Under the pieces are notes generated by a model. That model was not told where the DNA came from. It searched no databases and saw only the letters and a program-made list of their open reading frames with translations. The position numbers and the translations under genes were made by a program. From assembly GCA_944367465.1 (NCBI GenBank), contig CALVWO010000002.1:1-53657 (forward strand): a stretch of DNA of 53,657 nt, read 5' to 3'. This document shows, piece after piece, positions 23,611 to 31,856 of the stretch (positions are counted from its first letter, which is position 1; the number at the start of each line of letters is the position of its first letter). The DNA comes from an uncultured Clostridia bacterium (GTDB lineage Bacteria > Bacillota > Clostridia > Christensenellales > Borkfalkiaceae).

Positions 23611-24762
23611 ATGGTAACCACACAGAGTGCCGACAGCGTGCTCAAAAGCTACTATCTCGACGCGGTCGCTCAGCAGCTCGACCTCAAGACCAATCCGCTG
23701 CTCGCGGCGATCGAGCGCACGACGTCCGACGTATGGGGCAAAGACGTAAAAAAGCCCGTCATTTTCGGCGTGCACGGCGGCGTTTCGGCGGGCAAGGAGG
23801 ACGGGTCTCTTCCCTCCGCGGCGGGGAACGGCTATGCCCAGCTCACCGCGTCGCTCAAAAATCTTTACGGGCAGATCGAGATAACCGATAAGGCGCTGCG
23901 CGCCTCGCAGTCCAACGAGGGCGCGTTCGTCGATCTGCTCGATACCGAGCTCACGGGGCTGGTGCGGAGCGCCTCCTTCAACCTCGGCAGAATGCTCTTC
24001 GGCGACGGTTCGGGCAAGCTCGGCACGATCTCCTCTGCCGCGGACGGCGTGTATACGATGGATTCCGTGCGCAATTTTGCGGTGGGGCAGGTGGTCGACG
24101 TCGCCAATTCGGGCGGCACCACGATCGCGTACGGCCGCACCGTGACGGGCGTGGACAGGGCGCAAAAGACGATCACGCTCTCGGGCGCGGGGCTCTCCGC
24201 CGCGGGCGGGGCGATCTATGTGCAGGGCTCGCAGAATCTGGAGCTTACGGGGCTCGGCGCCATCTTTTCCTCGTCCGAAACGCTCTACGGGCTTCCGCGC
24301 GAGGGCAACGGCTGGCTGAATCCGCACATCGTCACGGAAGTGGGCGCGCTCACCGAAAACGCCATTCAGAAGGCGATCGACATGGTGGAGGCGAACGGCG
24401 GCGGGAACGTCAATTTCATCGTCTGTTCGTGGGGCGTGCGCCGCGCGCTCTTCGAGCTGCTCGCGGGGCAGCGCGCGCTGCCGTCCGTCGAGCTCGCGGG
24501 AGGATTTAAGGCGATCTCTTACAACGGGATCCCCGTCGTTGCGGACAGGTTCTGCCCCGAGGGCACGATGTATCTGCTCAATACCGAGGATTTCCGCCTC
24601 CATCAGCTCTGCGACTGGCAGTGGCTGGAGGGGGAAAACGGCAGAGTGCTCCACCAGGTCGCGTCCAAGGCGTGCTACACGGCGACGCTCGTCAAATACG
24701 CGGAACTCATGTGCTGCCGCCCGTGCGGCCAGGCGATGCTCTCCGGCATCACCGAAAAATAA
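23611..24762 (+). CDS. Phage major capsid (coat) protein, HK97-fold
   Basis: A 383-residue coat protein following an AAAAGGAGAATCTCA ribosome site suited to high expression. Typical features are the N-terminal long-helix region (VLKSYYLDAVAQQLDLKTNP), the SVSAGKEDGSLPSA-like loop region, TASLKNLYGQIEITDKAL, and the late motifs NFIVCSWGVRRALFELLA and ISYNGIPVVADRFCPEGTMYL, seen in podoviral/HK97-fold coats of Bacillota phages. It has no fused protease, consistent with P22-like assembly, where scaffold leaves without cleavage. The gene looks full length. Confidence 0.83.
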   Translation: MVTTQSADSVLKSYYLDAVAQQLDLKTNPLLAAIERTTSDVWGKDVKKPVIFGVHGGVSAGKEDGSLPSAAGNGYAQLTASLKNLYGQIEITDKALRASQSNEGAFVDLLDTELTGLVRSASFNLGRMLFGDGSGKLGTISSAADGVYTMDSVRNFAVGQVVDVANSGGTTIAYGRTVTGVDRAQKTITLSGAGLSAAGGAIYVQGSQNLELTGLGAIFSSSETLYGLPREGNGWLNPHIVTEVGALTENAIQKAIDMVEANGGGNVNFIVCSWGVRRALFELLAGQRALPSVELAGGFKAISYNGIPVVADRFCPEGTMYLLNTEDFRLHQLCDWQWLEGENGRVLHQVASKACYTATLVKYAELMCCRPCGQAMLSGITEK

Positions 24763-24795
24763 GGCGGGCGCGATGCTGCCGAAGGGGGTGAGATT

Positions 24796-25359
24796 ATGAC
24801 CGTAAAAGAAGTCCTGTCGTACGCCGCAGGGAACATCGGGCGCGGCGATCTCGTGCAGCAGCTTGCGGTGATCACGTCCTCCGAAGTTCCCTCCGAGGGG
24901 ATCGGCTCTCTTCTGAGGAGCTATCATCTTGTGGAGAGCGAAGTGGCGCTCGATTATTTCCCGCTCACCAAAACGGAACGCGCCGTCTGCACCTACGGGC
25001 GGGTGAATTATACCGCGCTGAGCTCCCCGCCCGTCAACGTCATCGAGGTCACCGACGAAAACGGCAGGCGGCTTTCGTTTACCGCGCACGCGGCGTATCT
25101 TGCCGTGCCGGACGCCGTCGGAGCCGTGAACGTATGTTACGCCTATGCGCCGGGGAGGAGCAGTCTCTTTGCGGAGCTCCCGTTCCCCGCGCGCATTTCC
25201 GGGGAGCTGCTCTCGCTGGGCGTGAGTTCGGAATTTCTCCTCGCGTGCGGGCGCTATGCGGAGGCGGCGGTGTGGGAGGGCAAGTTCCGCGAGGGGCTGC
25301 GCGCCGCCGGCGTGTTCCGCAGAAAACTCTGCGCCATCCGCGCGCGGAGGTGGGCATGA
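24796..25359 (+). CDS. Probable head-completion/tail-accessory protein (gp4-like position)
   Basis: A 187-residue protein starting MTVKEVLSYAAGNIGRGDLV, with a beta-rich middle and a C-terminal helical part (SEFLLACGRYAEAAVWEGKF). I do not recognise the family securely. Its place between coat and the gp10-like hub matches the P22 tail accessory factor gp4, which extends the portal, and helical adaptor proteins of this size usually occur here. RBS AGGGGGTGAG. Its stop overlaps the next start (ATGA at 25356). Confidence 0.5.
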   Translation: MTVKEVLSYAAGNIGRGDLVQQLAVITSSEVPSEGIGSLLRSYHLVESEVALDYFPLTKTERAVCTYGRVNYTALSSPPVNVIEVTDENGRRLSFTAHAAYLAVPDAVGAVNVCYAYAPGRSSLFAELPFPARISGELLSLGVSSEFLLACGRYAEAAVWEGKFREGLRAAGVFRRKLCAIRARRWA

Positions 25360-26636
25360 ACGCGCCGCGGTGCAGCAGGCGCGTCCTGCGCCTGGGGGCG
25401 GAAATGCTCCGCGAGGAAGGCAGGGTGCTCGCCTGTTCGCTCGGTCATATACGGCGGGAGGGAGGAGCGCTCGTCTGCGCGGAGGGGGAAACCTTCGCGT
25501 ACGCGCTCTTCCCGGGAACGGAAGATGTGTACGCGTTCGGCGGGCATCTCGCCGCGTACCTTCCCGAAAGCGCCGCGCTGCGCTATCTCGACCGCCCCGC
25601 AACGCACACCGCGCCCGCCGAGCTCTCGCGCGTGCAGAGCGTGACCGCGGCGGACGGCACGGAGTATGTCTACGTCCTCGGTGCGGTGGCGCTCGTTCAC
25701 AAGCCGGACGAGACGGGACACGCCTCCTGCGGGCTGCTCACGGATACCGCCGTTGCCGCCTACCGCGAGCGCGTGTTCGCCGCCTCGGGGCGTACCGTCA
25801 GATTCGGAAAGCTCCTCGATTTTTCCGGCGAGGGCTGGCTTGCCGACGAGGCGGAACAGGGGCGCGCCTCCTTTGAACTGCATCCCGAAGGCGGGAACAT
25901 CGTCGATATGCTCCCCGTGCAGGGGAAACTGTGTTTTTTCAGGGAATACGGCATCACGACGCTCACCGCCTATGCCGACGTCTACAATTTCCGTCTTGCG
26001 GATATCCCCTTCGATTGCGGAAAGATCGTAAAGGGCAGCGCCGTGCTCTGCGGCGGAAACGCCTACTTTTTTACGGAGCGCGGACTGTGCGTGACGGACG
26101 GAAAGAGCGCCGCGCGGGCGGAGGGCGCCGCAGACGGCGGGATCGACCTTGCCGCGCCCGTCCGCGTGAGCGTGCGCGGCGGGACGCTGTACGCCGCAGT
26201 TACGAAAAAGAACGGCGCGGCGGCGCTCTATGCCTACGATCCGTGCGAAAAGTGCGGGCGCTATCTGTTTCTGAATTTCGAAAAACTCTCCGCGGGGGAG
26301 GGCGCGTACCTGATGCGCGGCGGCGCCGCCTACGCGCCCGAAGGCAGGGGCGTGCCGTCCGGGCGGCGATGCGAACTCTCGCTCACGATCTCTCTCGCCG
26401 ATCTGTGCGAGGGGGAAAAGCGGGTGGAGGCGGTCACGGTCGAGGGGGAGGGCGCTTTCTCCGTCACTGTCGCGGGCGAGGAGGGGACGGCAACGGTCTC
26501 CGCCGCGGCGAACAGGCGCGCCGCCCTTCCCTTCGCGGTGCGCGGCGAATGCGTTTCGCTCACCGTATCCGCGGGGGAGGCGGATTTCCGCATCAGGGCG
26601 GTCTCGCTGAGCGTCCGCGGGGAGGAGAGAGTCTGA
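25356..26636 (+). CDS. Probable gp10-like DNA-stabilization/tail hub protein
   Basis: A 426-residue, beta-rich protein. Repeated short strands and the block FAASGRTVRFGKLLDFSGEG, then GGNIVDMLPVQGKLCFFREY, GITTLTA, and VLCGGNAYFFTERGL follow the layout of P22 gp10-type packaged-DNA stabilization proteins, whose beta-propeller forms a hexameric hub below the portal. The C-terminal 120 residues form a further beta domain. Starting at ATG 25356 gives GGAGGTGGGC upstream and a 4-bp overlap with the previous gene. Family resemblance is judged from motif order only. Confidence 0.55.
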   Translation: MNAPRCSRRVLRLGAEMLREEGRVLACSLGHIRREGGALVCAEGETFAYALFPGTEDVYAFGGHLAAYLPESAALRYLDRPATHTAPAELSRVQSVTAADGTEYVYVLGAVALVHKPDETGHASCGLLTDTAVAAYRERVFAASGRTVRFGKLLDFSGEGWLADEAEQGRASFELHPEGGNIVDMLPVQGKLCFFREYGITTLTAYADVYNFRLADIPFDCGKIVKGSAVLCGGNAYFFTERGLCVTDGKSAARAEGAADGGIDLAAPVRVSVRGGTLYAAVTKKNGAAALYAYDPCEKCGRYLFLNFEKLSAGEGAYLMRGGAAYAPEGRGVPSGRRCELSLTISLADLCEGEKRVEAVTVEGEGAFSVTVAGEEGTATVSAAANRRAALPFAVRGECVSLTVSAGEADFRIRAVSLSVRGEERV

Positions 26637-26667
26637 GCCGCCGTCCGGGCGGCGGGAGGAGACGTTC

Positions 26668-27159
26668 ATGATCATCGACATCGTCGATCTTACCGACCCC
26701 GAATACAGCGATCTCAACGCGGTGCAGGTCGCCATGGTGCGCGAGGCGCAGCAAAAGAAAAACAAGATCCTTGCCCGCGCGGAGGAGGAAAAAAAGGAAT
26801 ATCTTTCCCTCCTCGTTGCGGGGGATATGGCGCGGAACAGCTTTTATGCGCTCACGAAGGCGCGCGTCGACGCCGATGCGCAGGCGGAGATCGCTGCCGT
26901 GAAAGAGGATCTCGACTTTCAGCTCGCCTACGAGGCGCTCGGTTCGGAGGGGGACGACAACGGTCCTTACCGTTATCCCGAAAATCCGAACTACAATCTC
27001 GTGCCGTCGCAGAGGTTTCTCGTCGTGCGCAACTACTACATGCGCTTAACGGACGATCCTGAGGCGCGCCTTGCCGCGTTTGCCGCGGATTCGCTCGCGC
27101 GCTCTTACCTCGGCGAGTTCTACGCCACGCTGTACGATATGCTTGCCGCATACTGCTGA
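26668..27159 (+). CDS. Conserved-looking phage-cassette protein of unknown function
   Basis: A 163-residue, mostly helical protein: acidic N-terminus (MIIDIVDLTDPEYSDLNAVQ), a charged coiled-coil-like stretch (residues about 26-50, QQKKNKILARAEEEKKEYL), and a Tyr-rich C-terminal half (FLVVRNYYMRL, RSYLGEFYATLYDMLAAYC). I do not recognise it. As the last gene of the cassette it could be a tail plug/needle or ejection-related protein, but size and sequence prove neither. RBS GGAGGAG. A strong bidirectional terminator follows. Confidence 0.55.
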   Translation: MIIDIVDLTDPEYSDLNAVQVAMVREAQQKKNKILARAEEEKKEYLSLLVAGDMARNSFYALTKARVDADAQAEIAAVKEDLDFQLAYEALGSEGDDNGPYRYPENPNYNLVPSQRFLVVRNYYMRLTDDPEARLAAFAADSLARSYLGEFYATLYDMLAAYC

Positions 27160-27167
27160 AAGGGGCG

Positions 27168-27210
27168 GAAAAAAGGGCTTCGGAACACTGTTCCGAAGCC
27201 CGTATTTTTT
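27168..27210. terminator. Strong bidirectional terminator ending the phage cassette
   Basis: GGGCTTCGGAAC (27175-27186), loop ACT, GTTCCGAAGCCC (27190-27201), with an A-run before and seven T after. It serves the phage cassette and the convergent histidine kinase gene. Confidence 0.9.
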
Positions 27211-27211
27211 T

Positions 27212-27280
27212 ATGTCTGCGGCACCCATGTCCGGGGATGCGGGGTAAAAACGGCAACCATGTCCGCAGTCCGGAACCGCG
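27212..27280. repeat. Second CATGTCCG-type repeat region
   Basis: ATGTCTGCGGC (27212-27222) is shared with 20992-21002, and two copies of CCATGTCCG follow (about 27225 and 27268). No gene is present between 27160 and 27303. Confidence 0.45.
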
Positions 27281-27303
27281 GGAGGTATCCGCGGGGCGGG
27301 CGC

Positions 27304-29346
27304 TCACGAAATGGGAAGCGATATGGTAAAGACGAGCCGCCCCTCGCGGTGGTCGTAGTCGAGCGTTCCGCTCATGGAGTGGATGAGACTGCGGCATATA
27401 TACAGCCCGAGTCCGAGATTTTCGCCGTCCGCGCCCTCCGTCACATAGGCGGCGAAGGGATCGTCGTCGGCGCGGATGCCCTTGCCGTTGTCTTCCACGG
27501 TGAGCAGGCACCGTCCCTTTTTCCGCACGGCGGAGAGCACGATCTCGCTGCATTCCGCGTGTTCGATGGCGTTCATCACGAGGTTGTTCAGAACGTTGAT
27601 GAGGCACGCGCGCTTTGCGAATACATGCACGGGGAACTCGTCCGTGCGGATGAGCCGTATGCCGTTCGCCTCGCAGTCGGGCGAGAGGTTTTCGTACACG
27701 GAGGAGATCGCGTTGCGCACGTCGAACACCATGGAGCGCTCCGCAACATAGTTGTTCCGCGCGTACTTGCTGAGTTGGTCGAGGGTGAGTTTGAGGTCGT
27801 CGTTCTTGCGCCGCACGATGTCGATCGCCTTCACCTGTTCGCCGTCCTGCTCGCGCTCGCGCAGCGTGGAGAGGAAGCGCTGCATACTTAAAACGGGTTT
27901 TTTCAGATCGTGCGAAATAAATCGCAGAATGGTGTCGCGCTCGTCGATCACGGCGCGCATGTCCTCCGTCTGGCGCGTCGCCTCCGCCTCGAGGTTGTGC
28001 GTTAAGTATTCGTTGCGGCGCTCGATCTCGATGAACGTGCCGAGGTTGACGAACAGATCGGTGAGCAGCACTCCGGCGAGCAGCCAGAACACCGCCGACT
28101 GCACGACGAGCACGGGATTGGAGATGAACATCCCGCAGAGCGCCGTGACGGCGGCGACCGTCGGGGTGAGGAGTTTCCGCAGCCGCCATTCCGGCGACGC
28201 CGCGCAGAGGAATGCGAGGACGAGAACGGCGGCAGCGTCGATGGCGACCGCCGTGTACCGCAGGATGTTCAGCGCGGCGGCGAGCTCGACGGGAAGGAAG
28301 GGCGTGATCAGCCCCGTGACGCATCCGAGCAGTCCCAGAAGGATGAAGAGCGCCGATACGGGGAATTTCTTCACGCGGAAGTTGAGCGGCAGCAGCGCCG
28401 CGACCGTAACGAAGGAGAACGCCGCATAGGAAAGCCCGCGGCAGATCGAGGGGAGAAACGCCTGCCCCGAAATGGCGAAGTTAAAGATCATGATGCCGAA
28501 AATGCCGAGCGAGACGAACGCCTCGGGGATAAATTCGGCGGTGTGCTTGATGAGACAGAAGAAGATACACAGGCAGACGGATACCGCGGCGATGGCGCCG
28601 AAGGCGGCGAGGAGCGAACTGTCGCGGGAGACGATGCGGCGGATCGCCGAATCCGTCCCGATGACGGGCGTTCTGTCCATGCCGGCAAAGGCGGATTCCG
28701 TTTCGTAGTGGATCGTGATCACCTGCGCCGCGCCGAGGCGGTCGGGGTAGGCGGAGATGACGGTCCGTCCGCTGTAAAAGGAGAGATCCAGAAAGAGCGA
28801 CTGCGTGCCGGGATCGTGCGATTCCGTCTTCCCCGAAACGTCGCCGTACTGCGAAAAGTCGTATCCGGAGATCTCGCCCACGCGCGCCGTGAGCACGTTG
28901 TCCACGTATACGTTGCAGGCAGACCATACCGCGGGCAGGTGCAGGGTGAAGTGCCAGCTCCTGTCTCCGTACAGGAAGTTCTGAAGGGAGGCGGCGTCCT
29001 GCGTAAAGGTGGGGGAATCTGGGTCGAGGTTGAGCACGACGAACACATACGTTCCCCGCGTCGCCTCCGCCCTGTGTTTGCCGAGCTCCACGGGCGCGCC
29101 CGAGATCTCGCCGTTGGGGATGAGAAATTCCTCGGGCGTGTAGTTCGCGTACGCCAGTGCGCTGCATGCGGAGAGATCGAGAATGGAGTACGCGGCGAGT
29201 TCGTTCCCGTCCGTTCCGGCGATCCCTTCCGTGCGCGGCGCGCGCTCCACGCCCGGCACCCCGAACGCGAGCGTCAGCCCCAGTCCGAGGGTGACGAGCA
29301 CCGTGAGCAGGACGGAGAGAACGCGGAAAAGCGCCGATTTCGTCAT
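27304..29346 (-). CDS. Sensor histidine kinase with 7TM-DISM-type receptor region
   Basis: A 680-residue membrane kinase: an N-terminal TM helix (residues about 8-30), an extracytoplasmic beta-rich domain of about 230 residues (WHFTLHLPAVWSACNVYVDN, GYDFSQYG), seven hydrophobic segments (about 260-470) in the style of 7TMR-DISM receptors, a short coiled coil, the phosphoacceptor His479 in FISHDLKKP, and an HATPase domain with NLVMNAIEHAE (N box), VEDNGKGI (G1) and ENLGLGLYICRS (G2). It should sense an extracellular, perhaps carbohydrate, ligand and phosphorylate the regulator encoded upstream. ATG 29346 overlaps the regulator stop (ATGA); longer in-frame starts lie inside the regulator gene. 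Confidence 0.88.
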   Translation of the reverse strand: MTKSALFRVLSVLLTVLVTLGLGLTLAFGVPGVERAPRTEGIAGTDGNELAAYSILDLSACSALAYANYTPEEFLIPNGEISGAPVELGKHRAEATRGTYVFVVLNLDPDSPTFTQDAASLQNFLYGDRSWHFTLHLPAVWSACNVYVDNVLTARVGEISGYDFSQYGDVSGKTESHDPGTQSLFLDLSFYSGRTVISAYPDRLGAAQVITIHYETESAFAGMDRTPVIGTDSAIRRIVSRDSSLLAAFGAIAAVSVCLCIFFCLIKHTAEFIPEAFVSLGIFGIMIFNFAISGQAFLPSICRGLSYAAFSFVTVAALLPLNFRVKKFPVSALFILLGLLGCVTGLITPFLPVELAAALNILRYTAVAIDAAAVLVLAFLCAASPEWRLRKLLTPTVAAVTALCGMFISNPVLVVQSAVFWLLAGVLLTDLFVNLGTFIEIERRNEYLTHNLEAEATRQTEDMRAVIDERDTILRFISHDLKKPVLSMQRFLSTLREREQDGEQVKAIDIVRRKNDDLKLTLDQLSKYARNNYVAERSMVFDVRNAISSVYENLSPDCEANGIRLIRTDEFPVHVFAKRACLINVLNNLVMNAIEHAECSEIVLSAVRKKGRCLLTVEDNGKGIRADDDPFAAYVTEGADGENLGLGLYICRSLIHSMSGTLDYDHREGRLVFTISLPIS

Positions 29347-30026
29347 GCGTCTTCCTCCCCGAGAAAGGAATATCCTTTGCCGAATTCCGTCACGATGAGC
29401 GTTTTGTCGGGCACAACGCTCTTGAGCTTTTGCCTGAGCGTCGAAAGGTGGCGCCTGATGGTCGTCGTCTGCATGCTGGGTGCGCCCCAGACTTTTTCGT
29501 AAATTTCCTGCGCGGTGAAATATTTTCCGGCGTTGGAAATGAGGAAGTAGAGCACGTTGAATTCGCTCGCCGTCAGCAGAAGTTTCTGTCCGCCGTAGCA
29601 TACCGTGCGGTCGCTCGCGCTCACGGTGAGCCCGTGTGCGCTCACGCTCGTCTCGGGCTTGTGCATCAGGCGCAGGGCGATGCGCGCCTCCAGAAGGCGC
29701 GGCGAGCAGGGCTTCGCCACATAGTCGGTCGCGCCCGAATCGAACCCCTCCAGCATGTCCTCTTCCGCGTCGAGGTCGGAGAGGATGATGACGGGCGGAT
29801 GCACTTCCGTCTCGCGCAACAGGTCGAGTCCCGTTCCGTCGGGCAGGATCACGTCGAGGATGACCGCGTCGATGTTTTTGATCTCGGAAAGCAGTCTGCG
29901 CGCGTCAGCCAGCGTCGATGCGGCATGCACCGTATTGTGTTTTTCGGCAAAATATGCCGTGAGCCGGTCAAGGAGGGCGGTGTCGTCCTCGATGAACACG
30001 AGCGTCCGTTCGGTTACTTCCTGCAA
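29343..30026 (-). CDS. OmpR-family response regulator
   Basis: A 227-residue regulator with a receiver domain (acidic pocket Glu13-Asp15, phosphoacceptor Asp58 in VILDVILPDG, conserved Lys in VAKPCSPRLLEAR) and a winged-helix DNA-binding domain (LLLTASEFNVLYFLI, VWGAPSMQTTTIRRHLSTLR, VTEFGKGYSFL). It pairs with the overlapping kinase gene. I chose TTG 30026 because it follows AAAGGGGCGAG and gives the normal family length; the in-frame ATG 30152 would add 42 residues and would start inside the MITE-like element. OmpR proteins bind direct repeats with 11-bp period, and such repeats are present at 30451-30472. Confidence 0.9.
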   Translation of the reverse strand: MQEVTERTLVFIEDDTALLDRLTAYFAEKHNTVHAASTLADARRLLSEIKNIDAVILDVILPDGTGLDLLRETEVHPPVIILSDLDAEEDMLEGFDSGATDYVAKPCSPRLLEARIALRLMHKPETSVSAHGLTVSASDRTVCYGGQKLLLTASEFNVLYFLISNAGKYFTAQEIYEKVWGAPSMQTTTIRRHLSTLRQKLKSVVPDKTLIVTEFGKGYSFLGEEDA

Positions 30027-30062
30027 GTGGCTCGCCCCTTTTTTGAGAATTGGTTTACTCCA

Positions 30063-30068
30063 AGTATA
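30063..30068 (-). promoter_or_regulatory. -10 element of the two-component operon, partly formed by the MITE end
   Basis: Minus strand TATACT (30068-30063) spans the left end of the inverted-repeat element at 30065. No good -35 is seen. The predicted start is about 30 nt upstream of TTG 30026. Confidence 0.45.
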
Positions 30069-30347
30069 CTGTAAGGGAGTAATACGAACCCGATCAAAAG
30101 CGGAAACTGTGCGCTCATACATGGTTGAACCCTTGCCCGTGCCACACGGCACGCGCTGCGGGCTTCGCCTCGTCTGAGACGCTCATCTTGCCGCTTTTGA
30201 TTGCTACGCACCTTTGGCGTGAAGATTTTCGTGTCAGATTTTTGTGAAGATGACGCCGCTATACAAGCGTATTGCAAGGAAGATGAGCAAAAAGATGCCG
30301 AAAAGATTCCGCCAAAGGCGTGGTTCGTATTTTTCCCTTACAGTATA
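30065..30347. mobile_element. 283-bp MITE-like element with 26-bp terminal inverted repeats
   Basis: The left end (30065-30090) begins TATACTGTAAGGGA and closes AATACGAACC; the right end (30322-30347) is its reverse complement with 2 mismatches in 26. With TA as target duplication the element would be TACTGTAAGGG...CCCTTACAGTA, the style of IS630/Tc1-mariner MITEs. Inside are nested shorter inverted repeats (CAAAAGCGG at 30095-30103 with CCGCTTTTG at 30191-30199; CCTTTGGCG at about 30211 with CGCCAAAGG at about 30310). There is no transposase ORF. Confidence 0.75.
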
Positions 30348-30450
30348 GCATAAAAACGCGTTTTTTGCAAGATTGTTTTGCGTTTTATCGTAAAGTAAAG
30401 CAATTTTTTGTTGAAGACGATGCACATTCCGGGTTCCCGGGCGCGGAAAA

Positions 30451-30472
30451 TGGTTACGATTTGGTTACGAAT
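30451..30472 (+). promoter_or_regulatory. Two 11-bp direct repeats, probable OmpR-type regulator box
   Basis: TGGTTACGATT (30451-30461) is followed directly by TGGTTACGAAT (30462-30472). The repeats are one helical turn apart and end 22 bp before the -35 element at 30495. This is the classic layout for activation by an OmpR/PhoB-type regulator, and one is encoded 425 bp away. Binding is inferred. Confidence 0.6.
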
Positions 30473-30494
30473 GCCAAAATTAACGATAATCATC

Positions 30495-30523
30495 TTCACA
30501 AAAACGCGATCAGATATTATAAT
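30495..30523 (+). promoter_or_regulatory. Promoter of the InlB-repeat operon
   Basis: TTCACA (30495-30500), 17-bp spacer, TATAAT (30518-30523). Leader of about 150 nt, GC-rich with several short hairpins, e.g. GGAACG/CGTTCC (about 30540-30562). Confidence 0.7.
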
Positions 30524-30683
30524 AAAGATGGTTCATCATCGGAACGGGCGCCTGCCGCGTTCCCGTACCGGCGGAAAACGCGCCGTGCGCGCCGTATCGT
30601 TCTGCGCGTGTATATCCGCGCACGCGCGTGCGCGACCGCGCAGACCGCGGAAAAAAGCGAAATAAGAAAGGGGGTCATGGAAC

Positions 30684-31805
30684 ATGGCACACATCGTAAA
30701 TCTTTTCGGATATCACACCATCACGTTCGATACGCAGGGCGGAGCTCCCGTAAAGCCGCTCCACAGGCGCAGGAGTCAGCTCGTCATCATGCCCAAGGCG
30801 GAAAAGCCGGGGTGCATTTTCGGCGGATGGTTTTTCGATAAGGCGTGTACGCGCCCCGCGCTCATCTCCACCATGCCGCGCGAGAACGTAAAGGTGTATG
30901 CGAAGTGGAACGTTCCGCTGCCCTTCACGCCCGAGGCGGAAAAACGCCCGCAGGTGTTCCTGCCTGCGGAGGCGGCGTCCGTTCCGCACCCGAAGAGTTT
31001 TTTGAAGGCGCTCAAAGAGGGCTCGAACGCCAACAAGGTCACCTTCACACGGCTGTGCGGATACCTGCTCGGGTTCAGAGGCGTGCGCGTGCGCTACACG
31101 CGCCGCGAGGCGCTCTTCCGCTGCGGCAAGGCGGAGCTCGTGCGCTTTACGGTGCGGGGGAATCTGCTCCGCGCATATTTCGCGCTCGATCCCGACGCTT
31201 ACGAACAGCGTACATATCATCACCGCCGCGCCGAAAAGAAGTGGGCGCAGCAAACGCCGCTCGAGCTCGTCGTGCGTTCCGACCGCAGCCGCAGGTATGC
31301 GGCGCTGTTCGCGGAAGAGACGGCGCGCAAGGCGGAGCTGCTGCCCAAGCGCAGCTATAAGCCGCTCGGGTACGGAACGTACGTGCTTGCCCGCGGCGGC
31401 AACGCACTCACCAAGGCAGGCAGGGAGGAGATGCTCGTCGAGCGCATCAACGTGCAGGATATCGGCGTGCTCTCCGACGACGAGGCGCGCGCGATGGCGG
31501 AAGTCAAACTCGTTCCGCCGCAGGAGGGAGAGGAAAAGATCGTCTCCGTTGCGCTGAGCACCCTCTCCGAACACTTTCCCGACGGCGTTCACGTCAATCT
31601 CTCGTCGCTCAAGCGCAAAAAACTCGTCGCCGAAGACGCTACGGGCTTCCGCGTGGTGGGCAAGAACACGCTCGAACGCAGCCTTGTTATTACGGCGAAC
31701 GCATTCAATCTCAGCGCGCTGAAAATGATTTTGCTCACGGGGGGCAGGGCGATCGTCCTCAAAGAGCGCGACCCCGCCGCGGACGAGGCGGCGCAGACAA
31801 CATAA
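30684..31805 (+). CDS. Cytosolic protein with N-terminal InlB/Flg_new-type module
   Basis: A 373-residue protein without signal peptide or TM segment. Residues about 10-76 form one InlB B-repeat-like (Listeria-Bacteroides, Flg_new) module: YHTITFDTQGGAPV, FGGWFFDKACTRPA, MPRENVKVYAKW. Residues about 100-215 form a second domain with YTRREALFRCGKAELVRFTV and RGNLLRAYFALDPDAYEQR, a pattern I associate with hypothetical proteins of Clostridia but cannot name; the remainder is uncharacterised. InlB modules are normally extracellular, so a cytosolic one is odd. It closely resembles the cytoplasmic module of the giant protein encoded next, with which it probably forms an operon. RBS AAAGGGGG. Confidence 0.75.
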   Translation: MAHIVNLFGYHTITFDTQGGAPVKPLHRRRSQLVIMPKAEKPGCIFGGWFFDKACTRPALISTMPRENVKVYAKWNVPLPFTPEAEKRPQVFLPAEAASVPHPKSFLKALKEGSNANKVTFTRLCGYLLGFRGVRVRYTRREALFRCGKAELVRFTVRGNLLRAYFALDPDAYEQRTYHHRRAEKKWAQQTPLELVVRSDRSRRYAALFAEETARKAELLPKRSYKPLGYGTYVLARGGNALTKAGREEMLVERINVQDIGVLSDDEARAMAEVKLVPPQEGEEKIVSVALSTLSEHFPDGVHVNLSSLKRKKLVAEDATGFRVVGKNTLERSLVITANAFNLSALKMILLTGGRAIVLKERDPAADEAAQTT

Positions 31806-31815
31806 CCGAAAACGT

Positions 31816-31856
31816 CACCTTCCTTGAAAAAAGGAAGGTGTTTGCCCCGAAAGGGG
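31816..31856 (+). terminator. Intergenic hairpins, possible attenuator
   Basis: CACCTTCCTT (31816-31825) and AAGGAAGGTG (31831-31840) form a perfect 10-bp stem followed by only TTT, then a CCCC-GAAA-GGGG tetraloop hairpin. The short T-run suggests partial termination or mRNA processing between the two operon genes. Confidence 0.5.

Noticed and set aside
30014..30277. 87-codon minus-strand ORF across the MITE-like element
   Set aside because: It crosses the terminal inverted repeat and has no recognisable product; not a transposase.
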